A stretch of 64,000 nt of DNA from an uncultured Bacillota bacterium. Its GTDB lineage: Bacteria; Bacillota_I; Bacilli_A; RF39; UBA660. Shown here piece after piece: positions 24,912-32,276 of the stretch. The stretch covers positions 94,168-158,167 of the forward strand of contig CAMBIR010000001.1 in assembly GCA_945867665.1 (NCBI GenBank), in the 5' to 3' direction. The translations under genes and the position numbers were made by a program. The notes below the pieces were generated by a model, which saw only the letters and a program-made list of their open reading frames with translations, ran no database searches and was not told the DNA's origin. The first letter of the stretch is position 1, and every line of letters starts with the position of its first letter.

Positions 24912-24943
24912 AAAAAAAGATAAGATTTTTTTCTCTTACCTTT
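24912..24943 (-). terminator. Terminator after the SPFH gene
   Basis: AAGGTAAGA and TCTTATCTT form a stem (one G-T pair) followed by a T run on the minus strand. Confidence 0.7.
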
Positions 24944-25835
24944 ATTTTTCACTTTCTTGTTTTAATGTTTCTGTTAGACTAACCCCAAGAGTGGCAATGT
25001 TTTGGAAGTCAGATGGGACAATAATTTTGGTTGCTTTACCATCAGCGACTTTAGCAAGGGCGTCTAGACTCTTTAGTGCAATTACTGATTTATCAGCAGA
25101 TGCTTCTTTTAAAAGTTTAATTCCTTCTGCTTCGGCTTGTTTTAATTTTAGTAAAGCTTCCGCCTCTCCTTCAGCCATTTTAATTTTTGACTGTTTATTG
25201 GCTTCGGCTCTTAAAATAGCACTTTCTTTTTCCCCTTCGGCAATTAAAATACTCGATTTCTTTTCCCCTTCTGCTTGAAGAATTTTCTCTCTTCTTTCTC
25301 TTTCTGCACGCATTTGTTTTTCCATGGCTTCTTGAATATCTCTTGGTGGAATAATATTTTTTACTTCTACACGGTTGACTTTAATTCCCCATGGATCAGT
25401 TGCTTCATCTAAAATAGCGCGCATTTTTGAATTGATGATATCTCTTGATGTTAAGGTTTGGTCTAATTCTAATTCCCCAATTAAATTTCTTAGGGTGGTT
25501 GCTGTTAAGGTTTCAATTGCATTAATTGGATTTTCTACTCCATAAGTATATAATTTTGCATCTGTAATTTGAAAATAGACTACGGTATCGATTTGCATGG
25601 TAACATTATCTTTGGTAATAACGGGTTGTGGGGCAAAATCTTTAACGATTTCTTTTAAGGTAACTGTGCCAGCAACACGGTCAATAAATGGAATTAAAAA
25701 GTGTAATCCATTGCCCCAAGTTTGATAATAAGAACCAATTCTTTCAATAACATAATTTTTTGCTTGTGGTACAATCTTTATACAAGGTATGATAAAGACT
25801 ACAACTAAAATAAATAAAATAATTAATATAGGCAT
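24942..25835 (-). CDS. SPFH/Band 7 protein (QmcA/stomatin-like)
   Basis: A membrane-anchored scaffold protein thought to organise membrane microdomains and oversee membrane proteases. Residues 1-20 are a membrane segment; the SPFH domain spans about 20-180 (VPQAKNYVIERIGSYYQTW, ...IIPPRDIQEAMEKQMRAERERRE); a long Ala/Glu-rich coiled coil follows (about 180-250) with repeats of the form AEGEKES. It is four bases downstream of an NfeD gene, the standard partner, in one operon. 297 aa. Confidence 0.95.
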   Translation of the reverse strand: MPILIILFILVVVFIIPCIKIVPQAKNYVIERIGSYYQTWGNGLHFLIPFIDRVAGTVTLKEIVKDFAPQPVITKDNVTMQIDTVVYFQITDAKLYTYGVENPINAIETLTATTLRNLIGELELDQTLTSRDIINSKMRAILDEATDPWGIKVNRVEVKNIIPPRDIQEAMEKQMRAERERREKILQAEGEKKSSILIAEGEKESAILRAEANKQSKIKMAEGEAEALLKLKQAEAEGIKLLKEASADKSVIALKSLDALAKVADGKATKIIVPSDFQNIATLGVSLTETLKQESEK

Positions 25836-25839
25836 TTTT

Positions 25840-26259
25840 TTACTCCTCCCAACGCTCTACTTCTAATTTTACGCCTTTTATTTTAAGGACTTTAACAATA
25901 CTTCCCTTTTCTATGGGAACACTAGAGATAGCCGACCAACTTTTTCCGTCTACTTTGACTTCTCCAGTTTTCATTTCGTCAATATTCTCACTTACTATTC
26001 CCTTCATACCAATTATTCTGTCTAAGTTTGTTTTTTCTTTTTGCTTTATTAATTTTTGTTCTAGTGGCTTTTTGGTTAAAAGCATTAGAATAATTCCTAG
26101 TAAAACAAAGATGGCAAACTGGATGGTGAAATTATCCCAAAAGAAAGATAGAATCAAGGAACACAAAGCACTTATTACAAACCAAATACTAACTAGGTTA
26201 ATGGTTATGGCTTCTAATGTTCCAAGAAAGAGAATAATGAGTAGCCAAAAATAAAACAT
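25840..26259 (-). CDS. NfeD-like membrane protein
   Basis: A 139-aa protein with two or three N-terminal membrane segments and a C-terminal OB-fold: the segment GMKGIVSENIDEMKTGEVKVDGKSW is typical of short NfeD. NfeD binds or regulates its SPFH partner, encoded directly downstream. It starts at ATG 26259 behind AAGGAGGGAAGT. Confidence 0.92.
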   Translation of the reverse strand: MFYFWLLIILFLGTLEAITINLVSIWFVISALCSLILSFFWDNFTIQFAIFVLLGIILMLLTKKPLEQKLIKQKEKTNLDRIIGMKGIVSENIDEMKTGEVKVDGKSWSAISSVPIEKGSIVKVLKIKGVKLEVERWEE

Positions 26260-26297
26260 ACTTCCCTCCTTGTACTTCTATTGTATCATAATTTTTT

Positions 26298-26690
26298 TTA
26301 TTTAGAAGTCTTATTGGTTAATTTTTTGACATAATCATCATGAATACTTTCTAATTCTTCAATGATGGCATGATGAGGTTGTTTTCTTTCAAATCTTATT
26401 TCTTTATTACCAATATTATCTTCTACTAAGTTAATGTCTTTTATTTCTTCATAGGTATCTAATTTTAATTCTCCTGTTGCATCATATAATTTGTCTTGGT
26501 ATAAAAAGAAAATATGATTTCTTTTTTCATTGATGATGATTTTACCAGCTGGATAATAATGCTTTAATACTTTAGCAAGTTCTAGACATCCACCATTTAG
26601 GAAGTAATATCTAGCATGGACGGGATATAAAAACCTAGAAAACTCATCGTTTACTAAATCAATAATAAAATTAATCAACTCTTCAATCAT
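26298..26690 (-). CDS. Small protein with a possible Cys-His-Asp triad
   Basis: A 130-aa soluble protein. The order NGGCLELAKVL, then NHIFFLYQDKLYDATGEL gives Cys, His and Asp at spacings like those of papain- or transglutaminase-type peptidases, so a cysteine-hydrolase-like fold is possible. Similar small proteins occur in gut bacteria and phages. It starts at ATG 26690 behind AGGAGC. It lies between tRNA-Arg (upstream) and nfeD. No defined substrate or role. Confidence 0.55.
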   Translation of the reverse strand: MIEELINFIIDLVNDEFSRFLYPVHARYYFLNGGCLELAKVLKHYYPAGKIIINEKRNHIFFLYQDKLYDATGELKLDTYEEIKDINLVEDNIGNKEIRFERKQPHHAIIEELESIHDDYVKKLTNKTSK

Positions 26691-26711
26691 AATTGCTCCT
26701 TTTTGGTATAG

Positions 26712-26734
26712 AAAAAACTCCCAACAGGGAGTTC
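26712..26734 (-). terminator. Terminator of tRNA-Arg
   Basis: AACTCCC-TGTT-GGGAGTT followed by TTTT on the minus strand, 13 bases after the tRNA CCA end. Confidence 0.88.
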
Positions 26735-26746
26735 ATATTTCTTAAA

Positions 26747-26823
26747 TGGTGTCCCCAAGGTGATTCGAACACCTGACCGATCGCTTAGAAGGCGATTGCT
26801 CTATCCAGCTGAGCTATGGAGAC
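26747..26823 (-). tRNA. tRNA-Arg (anticodon TCT)
   Basis: A full cloverleaf: acceptor GTCTCCA/TGGGGAC, D arm with AGCTCAGCTGGATAGAGC, anticodon loop CTTCTAA, T arm GTTCGAATC and an encoded CCA. It reads AGA (and AGG), the main Arg codons in this AT-rich genome. Confidence 0.97.
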
Positions 26824-26845
26824 ATCTCTCAATCAAGATAGATTA

Positions 26846-26874
26846 AGTATACAACAATATTTTTGGTTATTCAA
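26846..26874 (-). promoter_or_regulatory. Promoter of tRNA-Arg
   Basis: TTGAAT (26869-26874) and TATACT (26846-26851) on the minus strand, 17 bases apart, 22 bases before the tRNA. It overlaps the last codons of gerM. Confidence 0.75.
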
Positions 26875-27823
26875 GTGTTTTTAATGATTTTTTATAAATT
26901 TCTTCATTATTTACTAAAAAGTCAACTTCTTTTACGTGATAATTATCATTCATGGATAAACTAATGGTATAAATTACTTCTTCTAAAATATGGTTTTCTT
27001 TGTCTTTTAAAATTTTGTCATTGAAGTTTAATTTTAATTGATCTTCTTCTAAGGAATAGTCAATTAAAGAAACGTTAGCGTCTAGATAGCTCATTAAGTT
27101 GGTTTCATAAATTGGAGAGGCGATAAGTTCATTTATGATAATTTTGATTTTATCAGAATTTGTGCTATTTACATATTTGGTAACGGGAACGTAATATTTA
27201 TTATCATTTATATTCGTAACATAATAGACGGTATAAGATTCGATGTTACTTGTATTTAATAAATCATATGTTTTGTTAATTCCATAACTTTTATCTAAAA
27301 GAGGAGGCAATTTTTCCTTTGTAATGGGTAAATATTCTAAGTTTTTTCCTTCTACTTGTAGACAAATTTGATTAATCCCATCGATACTAGTTAGAGAATA
27401 GACTAAAGACTCTATTATTTTTTCTTCGTATTTTTTGGACATCTTTAAGAAAGCAGAAGAAAAATTAATGGTTAAGATTTTATTTTCTAGGGATAAATTT
27501 AGGATTTTCGTGTTTTTGGGAATTAGAGGCTCAAAACCATCTTGAATGATGTTGCTTTTTTCGCCATCAATAATTAGGCTATTAATCACACTTCTGGCAA
27601 TATCGATGGGTGCGGTTGATTCTTCTTTAATGGTTGTTCTTGTTAAGTAGTTATTTTCTCCTAATAAATATACTACTTCTGTTTTTGCCTCTGTTACATA
27701 CTCTATGCTACTTTTTGTTATTGAAATATTATTATTGCTTGTTGGCATTAGATATAAGATAAAGAGAACACTTAAGGCTAATGTGGCCACTGTGATTTTT
27801 CGATAGTACATTTTTTTTAACAT
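26867..27823 (-). CDS. gerM: GerM-domain lipoprotein-like sporulation/germination protein
   Basis: GerM is a membrane-attached forespore-mother cell protein needed in Bacillus for channel complex assembly and germination. The 318-aa protein has an N-terminal membrane segment (about 10-27) and two GerM domains: first about 45-170 (ARSVINSLI...LNLSLENKILTINFSSAFL) and second about 195-315 (KIKIIINELIASP...LKLNFNDKIL). No Cys lipobox is seen at the end of the membrane segment, unlike Bacillus GerM. It starts at ATG 27823 behind AGGTGATG. Confidence 0.9.
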   Translation of the reverse strand: MLKKMYYRKITVATLALSVLFILYLMPTSNNNISITKSSIEYVTEAKTEVVYLLGENNYLTRTTIKEESTAPIDIARSVINSLIIDGEKSNIIQDGFEPLIPKNTKILNLSLENKILTINFSSAFLKMSKKYEEKIIESLVYSLTSIDGINQICLQVEGKNLEYLPITKEKLPPLLDKSYGINKTYDLLNTSNIESYTVYYVTNINDNKYYVPVTKYVNSTNSDKIKIIINELIASPIYETNLMSYLDANVSLIDYSLEEDQLKLNFNDKILKDKENHILEEVIYTISLSMNDNYHVKEVDFLVNNEEIYKKSLKTLE

Positions 27824-27923
27824 AGCATCACCTAATAATATATATGTTTTAAGGTCAAAAAAAATACTTATCTAGAATAAGACTATGTGAAAATAGTTTC
27901 CTTCTAAATCAGTATTTTTTGTA

Positions 27924-28127
27924 TTATAATTTGATACTACCTAAGCGAATTAATTCAACAACAGCTTGGGCTCTACCTTTAACTCCTAATTTTTGCATTG
28001 CATTAGAGATGTGATTTCTTACTGTTTTTTCGCTAATGCCCAAATAGATGCCAATTTCTCTTGTTGATTTATTCTCTACTAATAAGGAAAATACCTCTTC
28101 TTCTCTTTTGGTTAATATTTTTTTCAC
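27924..28127 (-). CDS. gerE: GerE, LuxR-type DNA-binding regulator of late spore-coat genes
   Basis: GerE is a free-standing LuxR-type HTH domain that tunes sigma-K genes in the mother cell. The 67-aa protein consists only of this domain: LTKREEEVFSLLVENKSTREI, then SEKTVRNHISNAMQKLGV and AQAVVELIRLG. It begins with GTG behind GTGAGGAATAAAT. A 21-bp palindrome lies about 30 bases upstream. Neighbours gerM, spoIIIAH and cotE support a sporulation role rather than another small LuxR-type protein. Confidence 0.9.
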   Translation of the reverse strand: MKKILTKREEEVFSLLVENKSTREIGIYLGISEKTVRNHISNAMQKLGVKGRAQAVVELIRLGSIKL

Positions 28128-28154
28128 ATTTATTCCTCACTTCCCAAAGGGGGG

Positions 28155-28175
28155 ATACAATCAATATTATTGTAT
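28155..28175. promoter_or_regulatory. Perfect palindrome upstream of gerE
   Basis: ATACAAT-N7-ATTGTAT, without a T run on the minus strand, so not a terminator for spoIIIAH. It could be an operator for gerE. Confidence 0.4.
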
Positions 28176-28200
28176 GTGAGAAATCAATTGTGGTGCCAGA

Positions 28201-28704
28201 TTAAGAAGAAAACTGAACTGAGATATACATCTTTTTATCAAATTCTGCTTGGACTAGACGCATGATATTATTTGCAAGGGATGAGGAAGATGTACATTTA
28301 TCGACTACTACTTTTACAGAAGTATCTTCAATTTTACTAAAAGCCTCACATTCATAAGTTGATTTAATTTTTTTCTCAATATTTTCTTCTATACCACTGG
28401 TGCTGTGAATGGTTTTGATTTTTTCATAAATGCTATTTTTCTCTTCAGTAGTCGCTTCTTTACTGGTTAATTTATCTTGTAACTCTTCTAGCGTATCATT
28501 TACTTTAGCGGTATTTTCAACTTTTAATGCGGCAATTACATCACTTTCATCAATACTTGTTTTTACTTCTTCTTTTTCTTTTGTCGTGGAAGTATCACTC
28601 ATTGATGATGCTAATAGATCACTTGGCATTGTGACATAATAAATACTTAAGACTAAAACTAGACTAAATAAGGTTAAAAACCATAGGTTCTTTTTATTCA
28701 TCAT
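28201..28704 (-). CDS. spoIIIAH: SpoIIIAH-like feeding-tube protein
   Basis: SpoIIIAH is the mother-cell membrane protein that joins SpoIIQ across the septum to form the channel feeding the forespore. The 167-aa protein has the family N-terminus NKKNLWFLTLFSLVLVLSIYYV as membrane segment, an acidic linker (about 40-60) and the ring-forming C-terminal domain with a Cys pair (YECEAF and VDKCTSS). The other spoIIIA genes (A-G) are not next to it, which is unusual. Start at 28704 or 28701 (two ATGs in a row). Confidence 0.88.
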   Translation of the reverse strand: MMNKKNLWFLTLFSLVLVLSIYYVTMPSDLLASSMSDTSTTKEKEEVKTSIDESDVIAALKVENTAKVNDTLEELQDKLTSKEATTEEKNSIYEKIKTIHSTSGIEENIEKKIKSTYECEAFSKIEDTSVKVVVDKCTSSSSLANNIMRLVQAEFDKKMYISVQFSS

Positions 28705-28738
28705 CTCTATTTCCCCTTTTCTAGTTAAATATATGTTC

Positions 28739-29215
28739 TTATTTTGAATAAATACCTAATAATTTTTCTTTTTCTTCTTTTGTAATTGAATTTAAAACCC
28801 ACTTATTTTGTTTGTTTTTGGTGAGACTTATCTTAAGGGTATAATTGATTCTTTCTTTTTGTTTTTTTATTTCGTCTTGTTTTTCTTCTTCTGTTAATTT
28901 GGTATTGTTTAATATTTTAGCATAATCATATACTTCAATTGATACTTCTACATTTGCATCTAGTCCATCTATTTTTTCATTCTTTATCTCATAGGTAAGA
29001 TTTTGATATTGGCGTTTAATTACTTTATCCTCTATTTTTTCTTTATCTAAATTAAGATAGGTAGATAAAAATTCTTTTTCTTTATCGAAATTTTTTTCTA
29101 ATCTTTGATATTTTGATAAATATTCTTCCACTTGTGCTGTTGGGGTATTTCCTAAATCACAAGCTGTTAGAAATAAGATGCTTATTGTTAAGAATATGAA
29201 TAATTTCTTCGTCAT
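28739..29215 (-). CDS. Putative lipoprotein
   Basis: A 158-aa protein with a short signal peptide and a lipobox LTAC (Cys about residue 18). The mature part is a single charged alpha/beta domain (KYQRLEKNFDKEKEFLSTY, EVSIEVYDYAKIL, KWVLNSITKEEKEKLLGIY). Position 29215 is preferred as start because GGTGATGAAA precedes it; the upstream ATG at 29227 overlaps that site. It lies between cotE and spoIIIAH on one strand, so a sporulation role is possible, but the protein is not recognised. Confidence 0.7.
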   Translation of the reverse strand: MTKKLFIFLTISILFLTACDLGNTPTAQVEEYLSKYQRLEKNFDKEKEFLSTYLNLDKEKIEDKVIKRQYQNLTYEIKNEKIDGLDANVEVSIEVYDYAKILNNTKLTEEEKQDEIKKQKERINYTLKISLTKNKQNKWVLNSITKEEKEKLLGIYSK

Positions 29216-29262
29216 TTTCATCACCATTTATAGTTTGGAAGAAAATTAGGCGTTTTATGTAA

Positions 29263-29297
29263 AAAAAAGAAACTTTTTTCTTTTTAAGTTTCTTTGG
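29263..29297 (-). terminator. Terminator overlapping the cotE stop
   Basis: AAAGAAACTT and AAGTTTCTTT form a stem followed by T residues on the minus strand; the first arm contains the cotE stop. Confidence 0.78.
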
Positions 29298-29841
29298 GAT
29301 TTTCTTCTTTTTTTAAGTAATTTTCTTTTATGGATGTATCAATTTCTTTAGCAACATCTTCTGTATATTCTGTATCTTCGATTACGTCCCATGGCTCTTC
29401 ATCATCTTCAACAGCAACTTTTACTTTTGTGTCTCCAACAATTTCGATTCCTAATTCTTTTTCGATATCAATGGTGATGGTTTTCCCATTTTCTTTTGCA
29501 TTAATACAGTTTGGTTGTTTTAGGCTTCTTACAACGATATCTCTTAGTGTAGAGTCAGTTGTTTCTCTTTGCCTAACCATTACTGATTCGCTATAAGGAA
29601 TTTTTTTGGTAATTACTGTTGTCTTGGTATCATTATCGTATGAATACCAAATATTTACATCAAAACTTCCATCTACAACAATTTTTCCTCCTACTTCAGA
29701 ACCTTTAAACTTATGATTGATAACCCAACATCCAAGTACGGTGGTCGGAATGTTTTCGGTTTCAATGGTATAAGAATTTTTATAATATTTTTTCCCTTTG
29801 CCAATAATTGCTTTTGTTACAATTTCTTTAAAAGCTGACAA
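29284..29841 (-). CDS. cotE: CotE, outer spore-coat morphogenetic protein
   Basis: CotE builds the outer coat layer around the forespore. The 185-aa protein matches Bacillus CotE along its length: FKEIVTKAIIGKGKKY, TTVLGCWVINHKFKG, FDVNIWYSYDNDTKTTVIT, LKQPNCINA and an acidic DDEEPWDVIEDTEY tail. The ribosome-binding site AGAGGGGTG points to TTG 29841 as start, which also aligns with the N-terminus of Bacillus CotE. First gene of its strand segment; mother-cell sigma-E control is expected but no promoter was identified. Confidence 0.93.
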   Translation of the reverse strand: MSAFKEIVTKAIIGKGKKYYKNSYTIETENIPTTVLGCWVINHKFKGSEVGGKIVVDGSFDVNIWYSYDNDTKTTVITKKIPYSESVMVRQRETTDSTLRDIVVRSLKQPNCINAKENGKTITIDIEKELGIEIVGDTKVKVAVEDDEEPWDVIEDTEYTEDVAKEIDTSIKENYLKKEENPKET

Positions 29842-30043
29842 GATTATCACCCCTCTAATCTAATTTATGTAAAACTTATGAAGAAAGAACTATAGTTTTT
29901 AAGAAATTATGGTAACTTTTTATACGCTATTGGTTAATTTATGACATTTAAGGAGTCCAATATTGCTATTTATATGCTTTTCAATCGATTTTTTTTTAAA
30001 TTTAGTAAAATAAATATTGCGTCTAAAGTTGGAGGTGACGACT

Positions 30044-30706
30044 TTGTTTTTAAAGAAAAAGAAAGAAAAAATTAAGAAAATTCTTGAAGAGAAATATACA
30101 GAGACCAATATTATTATTTATTTTTTGCTTATTAATCATAAGTTAGATAATATTATTGCTTCGCTAGATGATGTTATTGTTATTCCGGAAATTGCTAATA
30201 CCATTAAGAAGGGTTATTTAACTAGTGAGGAGCAATTTGTAGAAATGTTAAAATATATTATTGATACTTTTAATAACGAATTTTGGTTTATTCGCTCTAA
30301 CCGGAATATTATATTAGATTGTTTAATTAATTCAAAAGAAGCTAGAGAAATATTATATTCTAAAAAATATTTGGGTGATAATCAATATATTGATTATTTT
30401 TTTGGGCTATTTCAAAAGATGATGGTTCACTCTTTTCAGAAAATAATTATTCATTCTACAATTGATATGGATATGTTCTTGAGAGAAAGTCACTTGGATA
30501 GTTTACGAGATGAAAAAAAATTATATGCTGTATTAAAATTAATTTGTTTATGTAATTGTACTTCTTATCAGTTAATTTATTTGTTTGATTCAAATTTAGA
30601 TAAGAGAAATAAGCATTTTTATACGATGCAGTTGGAAATTATTTTAGATAGAACTTATCGTTTAAAAAATGAAGCCTTAGGCTTCATGGAGAATTGTTAT
30701 TTTTAA
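30044..30706 (+). CDS. Hypothetical helical protein (220 aa)
   Basis: A soluble protein starting MFLKKKKEKIKKILEEKY and otherwise largely alpha-helical with many Ile, Leu and Asn. GGAGGTGA at 30031-30038 makes TTG 30044 the start; the frame continues upstream to 30017 but without a better site. The region 29851-30043 holds no other gene. Its stop overlaps the end of the convergent gene 30703-31332 by four bases. Not recognised; a few aromatic/acidic blocks (FWFIRSNRNIILD, YFFGLFQKMMVHSFQK) could suggest a TetR_C-like helical bundle, but no HTH is visible. Confidence 0.6.
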   Translation: MFLKKKKEKIKKILEEKYTETNIIIYFLLINHKLDNIIASLDDVIVIPEIANTIKKGYLTSEEQFVEMLKYIIDTFNNEFWFIRSNRNIILDCLINSKEAREILYSKKYLGDNQYIDYFFGLFQKMMVHSFQKIIIHSTIDMDMFLRESHLDSLRDEKKLYAVLKLICLCNCTSYQLIYLFDSNLDKRNKHFYTMQLEIILDRTYRLKNEALGFMENCYF

Positions 30707-31323
30707 TTTTTAAGTTCATTGTTTTTTAGTTTTTCAATTAGTGTGTTTAAAGAAGCATCATCGTATTCTATGTTTTCGATAATTGTTCCTGTCTGGTAAG
30801 AGATAATTCCATATTTTTTCTCTTTTTTGACAATAATATTTTCAAAATTATATCCTGTTATTAGGTTATTTTCTAAGATACCAATTTCATCATAGATAAG
30901 AGGGACTATGATTTTACTATCTTTATCAATAATTCCCTGCTTTTTATTTTTGGATACGATAAAGTGATTGGTATCTAGTCGATAATAATTTTCATATTGA
31001 TTACTTACTTGTTTTCCTTCTCGATAGTCCCATAAAATTAAGTTGGAACTGTTTTTTTCTGATAGTAGAACATAATTATCATCTAAATTTTTTTGATAAG
31101 ATGGGCAATCATTTTCACCACAATTATATTTGGAATAAATTAGATTTTTTTCTTCTTTTGTATTCGATACACATAAGGTACCATCACATTCATAAAAATA
31201 TAGATTTTTTTCTTCTAGATATTGATAATTTATTTTATAATCCATTACCATGAATAAAATTGTAATTAGTAGTAAGAATAATGAACTTACCCATAAAATT
31301 CTTCCCATTTTTTGTTTTTTCAT
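30703..31323 (-). CDS. Membrane-anchored protein with WG-like repeats
   Basis: About 206 aa; an N-terminal membrane segment (about 7-27) followed by an external beta-rich domain with Cys pairs (FYECDGTLCVS, NCGENDCPS). The segments KKQGIIDKDSKIIVPLIYDEI and KKYGIISYQTGTIIENIEY resemble WG/KWG repeats. ATG 31323 or GTG 31332 could be the start; the gene overlaps or abuts the stop of the prepilin-like gene upstream, so they form an operon. Function unknown, possibly a surface partner of the pilin-like protein. Confidence 0.6.
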   Translation of the reverse strand: MKKQKMGRILWVSSLFLLLITILFMVMDYKINYQYLEEKNLYFYECDGTLCVSNTKEEKNLIYSKYNCGENDCPSYQKNLDDNYVLLSEKNSSNLILWDYREGKQVSNQYENYYRLDTNHFIVSKNKKQGIIDKDSKIIVPLIYDEIGILENNLITGYNFENIIVKKEKKYGIISYQTGTIIENIEYDDASLNTLIEKLKNNELKN

Positions 31324-31331
31324 TTGTATCA

Positions 31332-31769
31332 CTACTCACTTTCAAAACTATAGATATTCTTTAGAGTCATGGTTATTCCTTCTGCACTATTATTTTCGTT
31401 ATTAAAAGTATAATTATAGTCATTACAATCTTTAGGGGTGAATTTAATACTTCCTTTTTCTAGTATATCTCCTTTATTTAAATAAGAATAACAACTCACT
31501 TTCGTTCCATTGGAATCTAATTCAAAGACGTATTTTCCTTTGACAAGAGCCTTTTTTTCGCTAAATGCTTTTTCTATACCAACATTGCTATCATTTGTTA
31601 CGTCAGTTCCTTTATAACTCTCTTCTAGTTTTTCTGTATTTTTTTCTAGCATTTGTTTTTTGGTTTGTAGTCCTCCTAAGATAGAAACTAATATTAGAAT
31701 AAATAAAATGAATAATGTATATAAAATTCCTGTTATGGCAAAGCCTTTATTGTTTAATTTTCTTATCAC
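31332..31769 (-). CDS. Prepilin-like membrane protein
   Basis: A 145-aa protein with an N-terminus of the type IV prepilin kind: NNKGFAITGILYTLFIL, i.e. Lys-Gly-Phe followed by a hydrophobic helix. Unlike true pilins it lacks Glu at position 5 of the mature part. The rest is a small, charged external domain with two cysteines (VSCYSY and KDCNDY). Such proteins are seen in gut Bacillota next to envelope genes. Whether it is cleaved or assembled is unknown. Confidence 0.6.
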   Translation of the reverse strand: MIRKLNNKGFAITGILYTLFILFILILVSILGGLQTKKQMLEKNTEKLEESYKGTDVTNDSNVGIEKAFSEKKALVKGKYVFELDSNGTKVSCYSYLNKGDILEKGSIKFTPKDCNDYNYTFNNENNSAEGITMTLKNIYSFESE

Positions 31770-31857
31770 AAAAACACCTTCTATTCTACTAACATTATAA
31801 ACGATATTCTTATAAATGACAACTGTCTTGGTTTTAAAAAAGTTTTAAATTAACAAG

Positions 31858-31879
31858 AAAAATACTGATTTAGTATTTT
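31858..31879. terminator. Second, bidirectional hairpin after the alpha operon
   Basis: AAAATACT-GATTT-AGTATTTT with A- and T-rich flanks; lies just downstream of the rplQ terminator. Confidence 0.6.
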
Positions 31880-31885
31880 AATTAC

Positions 31886-31912
31886 AAAAAAAGATGCTTC
31901 TTTAGAAACATC
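31886..31912 (-). terminator. Terminator at the end of the ribosomal superoperon
   Basis: On the minus strand GATG-T-TTCT-AA-AGAA-G-CATC is followed by TTTTTTT, seven bases after the rplQ stop. Confidence 0.85.
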
Positions 31913-31918
31913 CATTTG

Positions 31919-32260
31919 TTAAACTAACTTTAAGATAACCATTAAAGCGTTGTCTCCACGTCTTTCTTCTGTTTTAATAATTCTTGTATATCCACCTTGT
32001 CTATCTTCATATCTTTTGGCAAGGTCATTGAATACTTTATTTACACATTCTTCATCGTTATGTAGGAATGCTAAAGCAAGTCTACGAGATACTAAAGTAT
32101 TTTTCTTTCCGTAAGTAACCATCTTATCGAAGCATTTTCTTACTTCTTTTGCTCTAGTTTCAGTAGTTGTAATACTTTCGTTTAAGATTAGTTGTTTTGT
32201 TAGGCTTGCTAACATGCTTCTTCTATGTTTGTTATCTCTACCTAATTTTCTATAAGCCAT
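31919..32260 (-). CDS. rplQ: Ribosomal protein L17
   Basis: Large-subunit protein near the exit tunnel. 113 aa with the family start [20 protein letters not shown] and the C-terminal [17 protein letters not shown]. Last gene of the superoperon, following rpoA by 16 bases. Confidence 0.98.
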   Translation of the reverse strand: MAYRKLGRDNKHRRSMLASLTKQLILNESITTTETRAKEVRKCFDKMVTYGKKNTLVSRRLALAFLHNDEECVNKVFNDLAKRYEDRQGGYTRIIKTEERRGDNALMVILKLV

Positions 32261-32276
32261 AATTTCCTCCTTCTAA

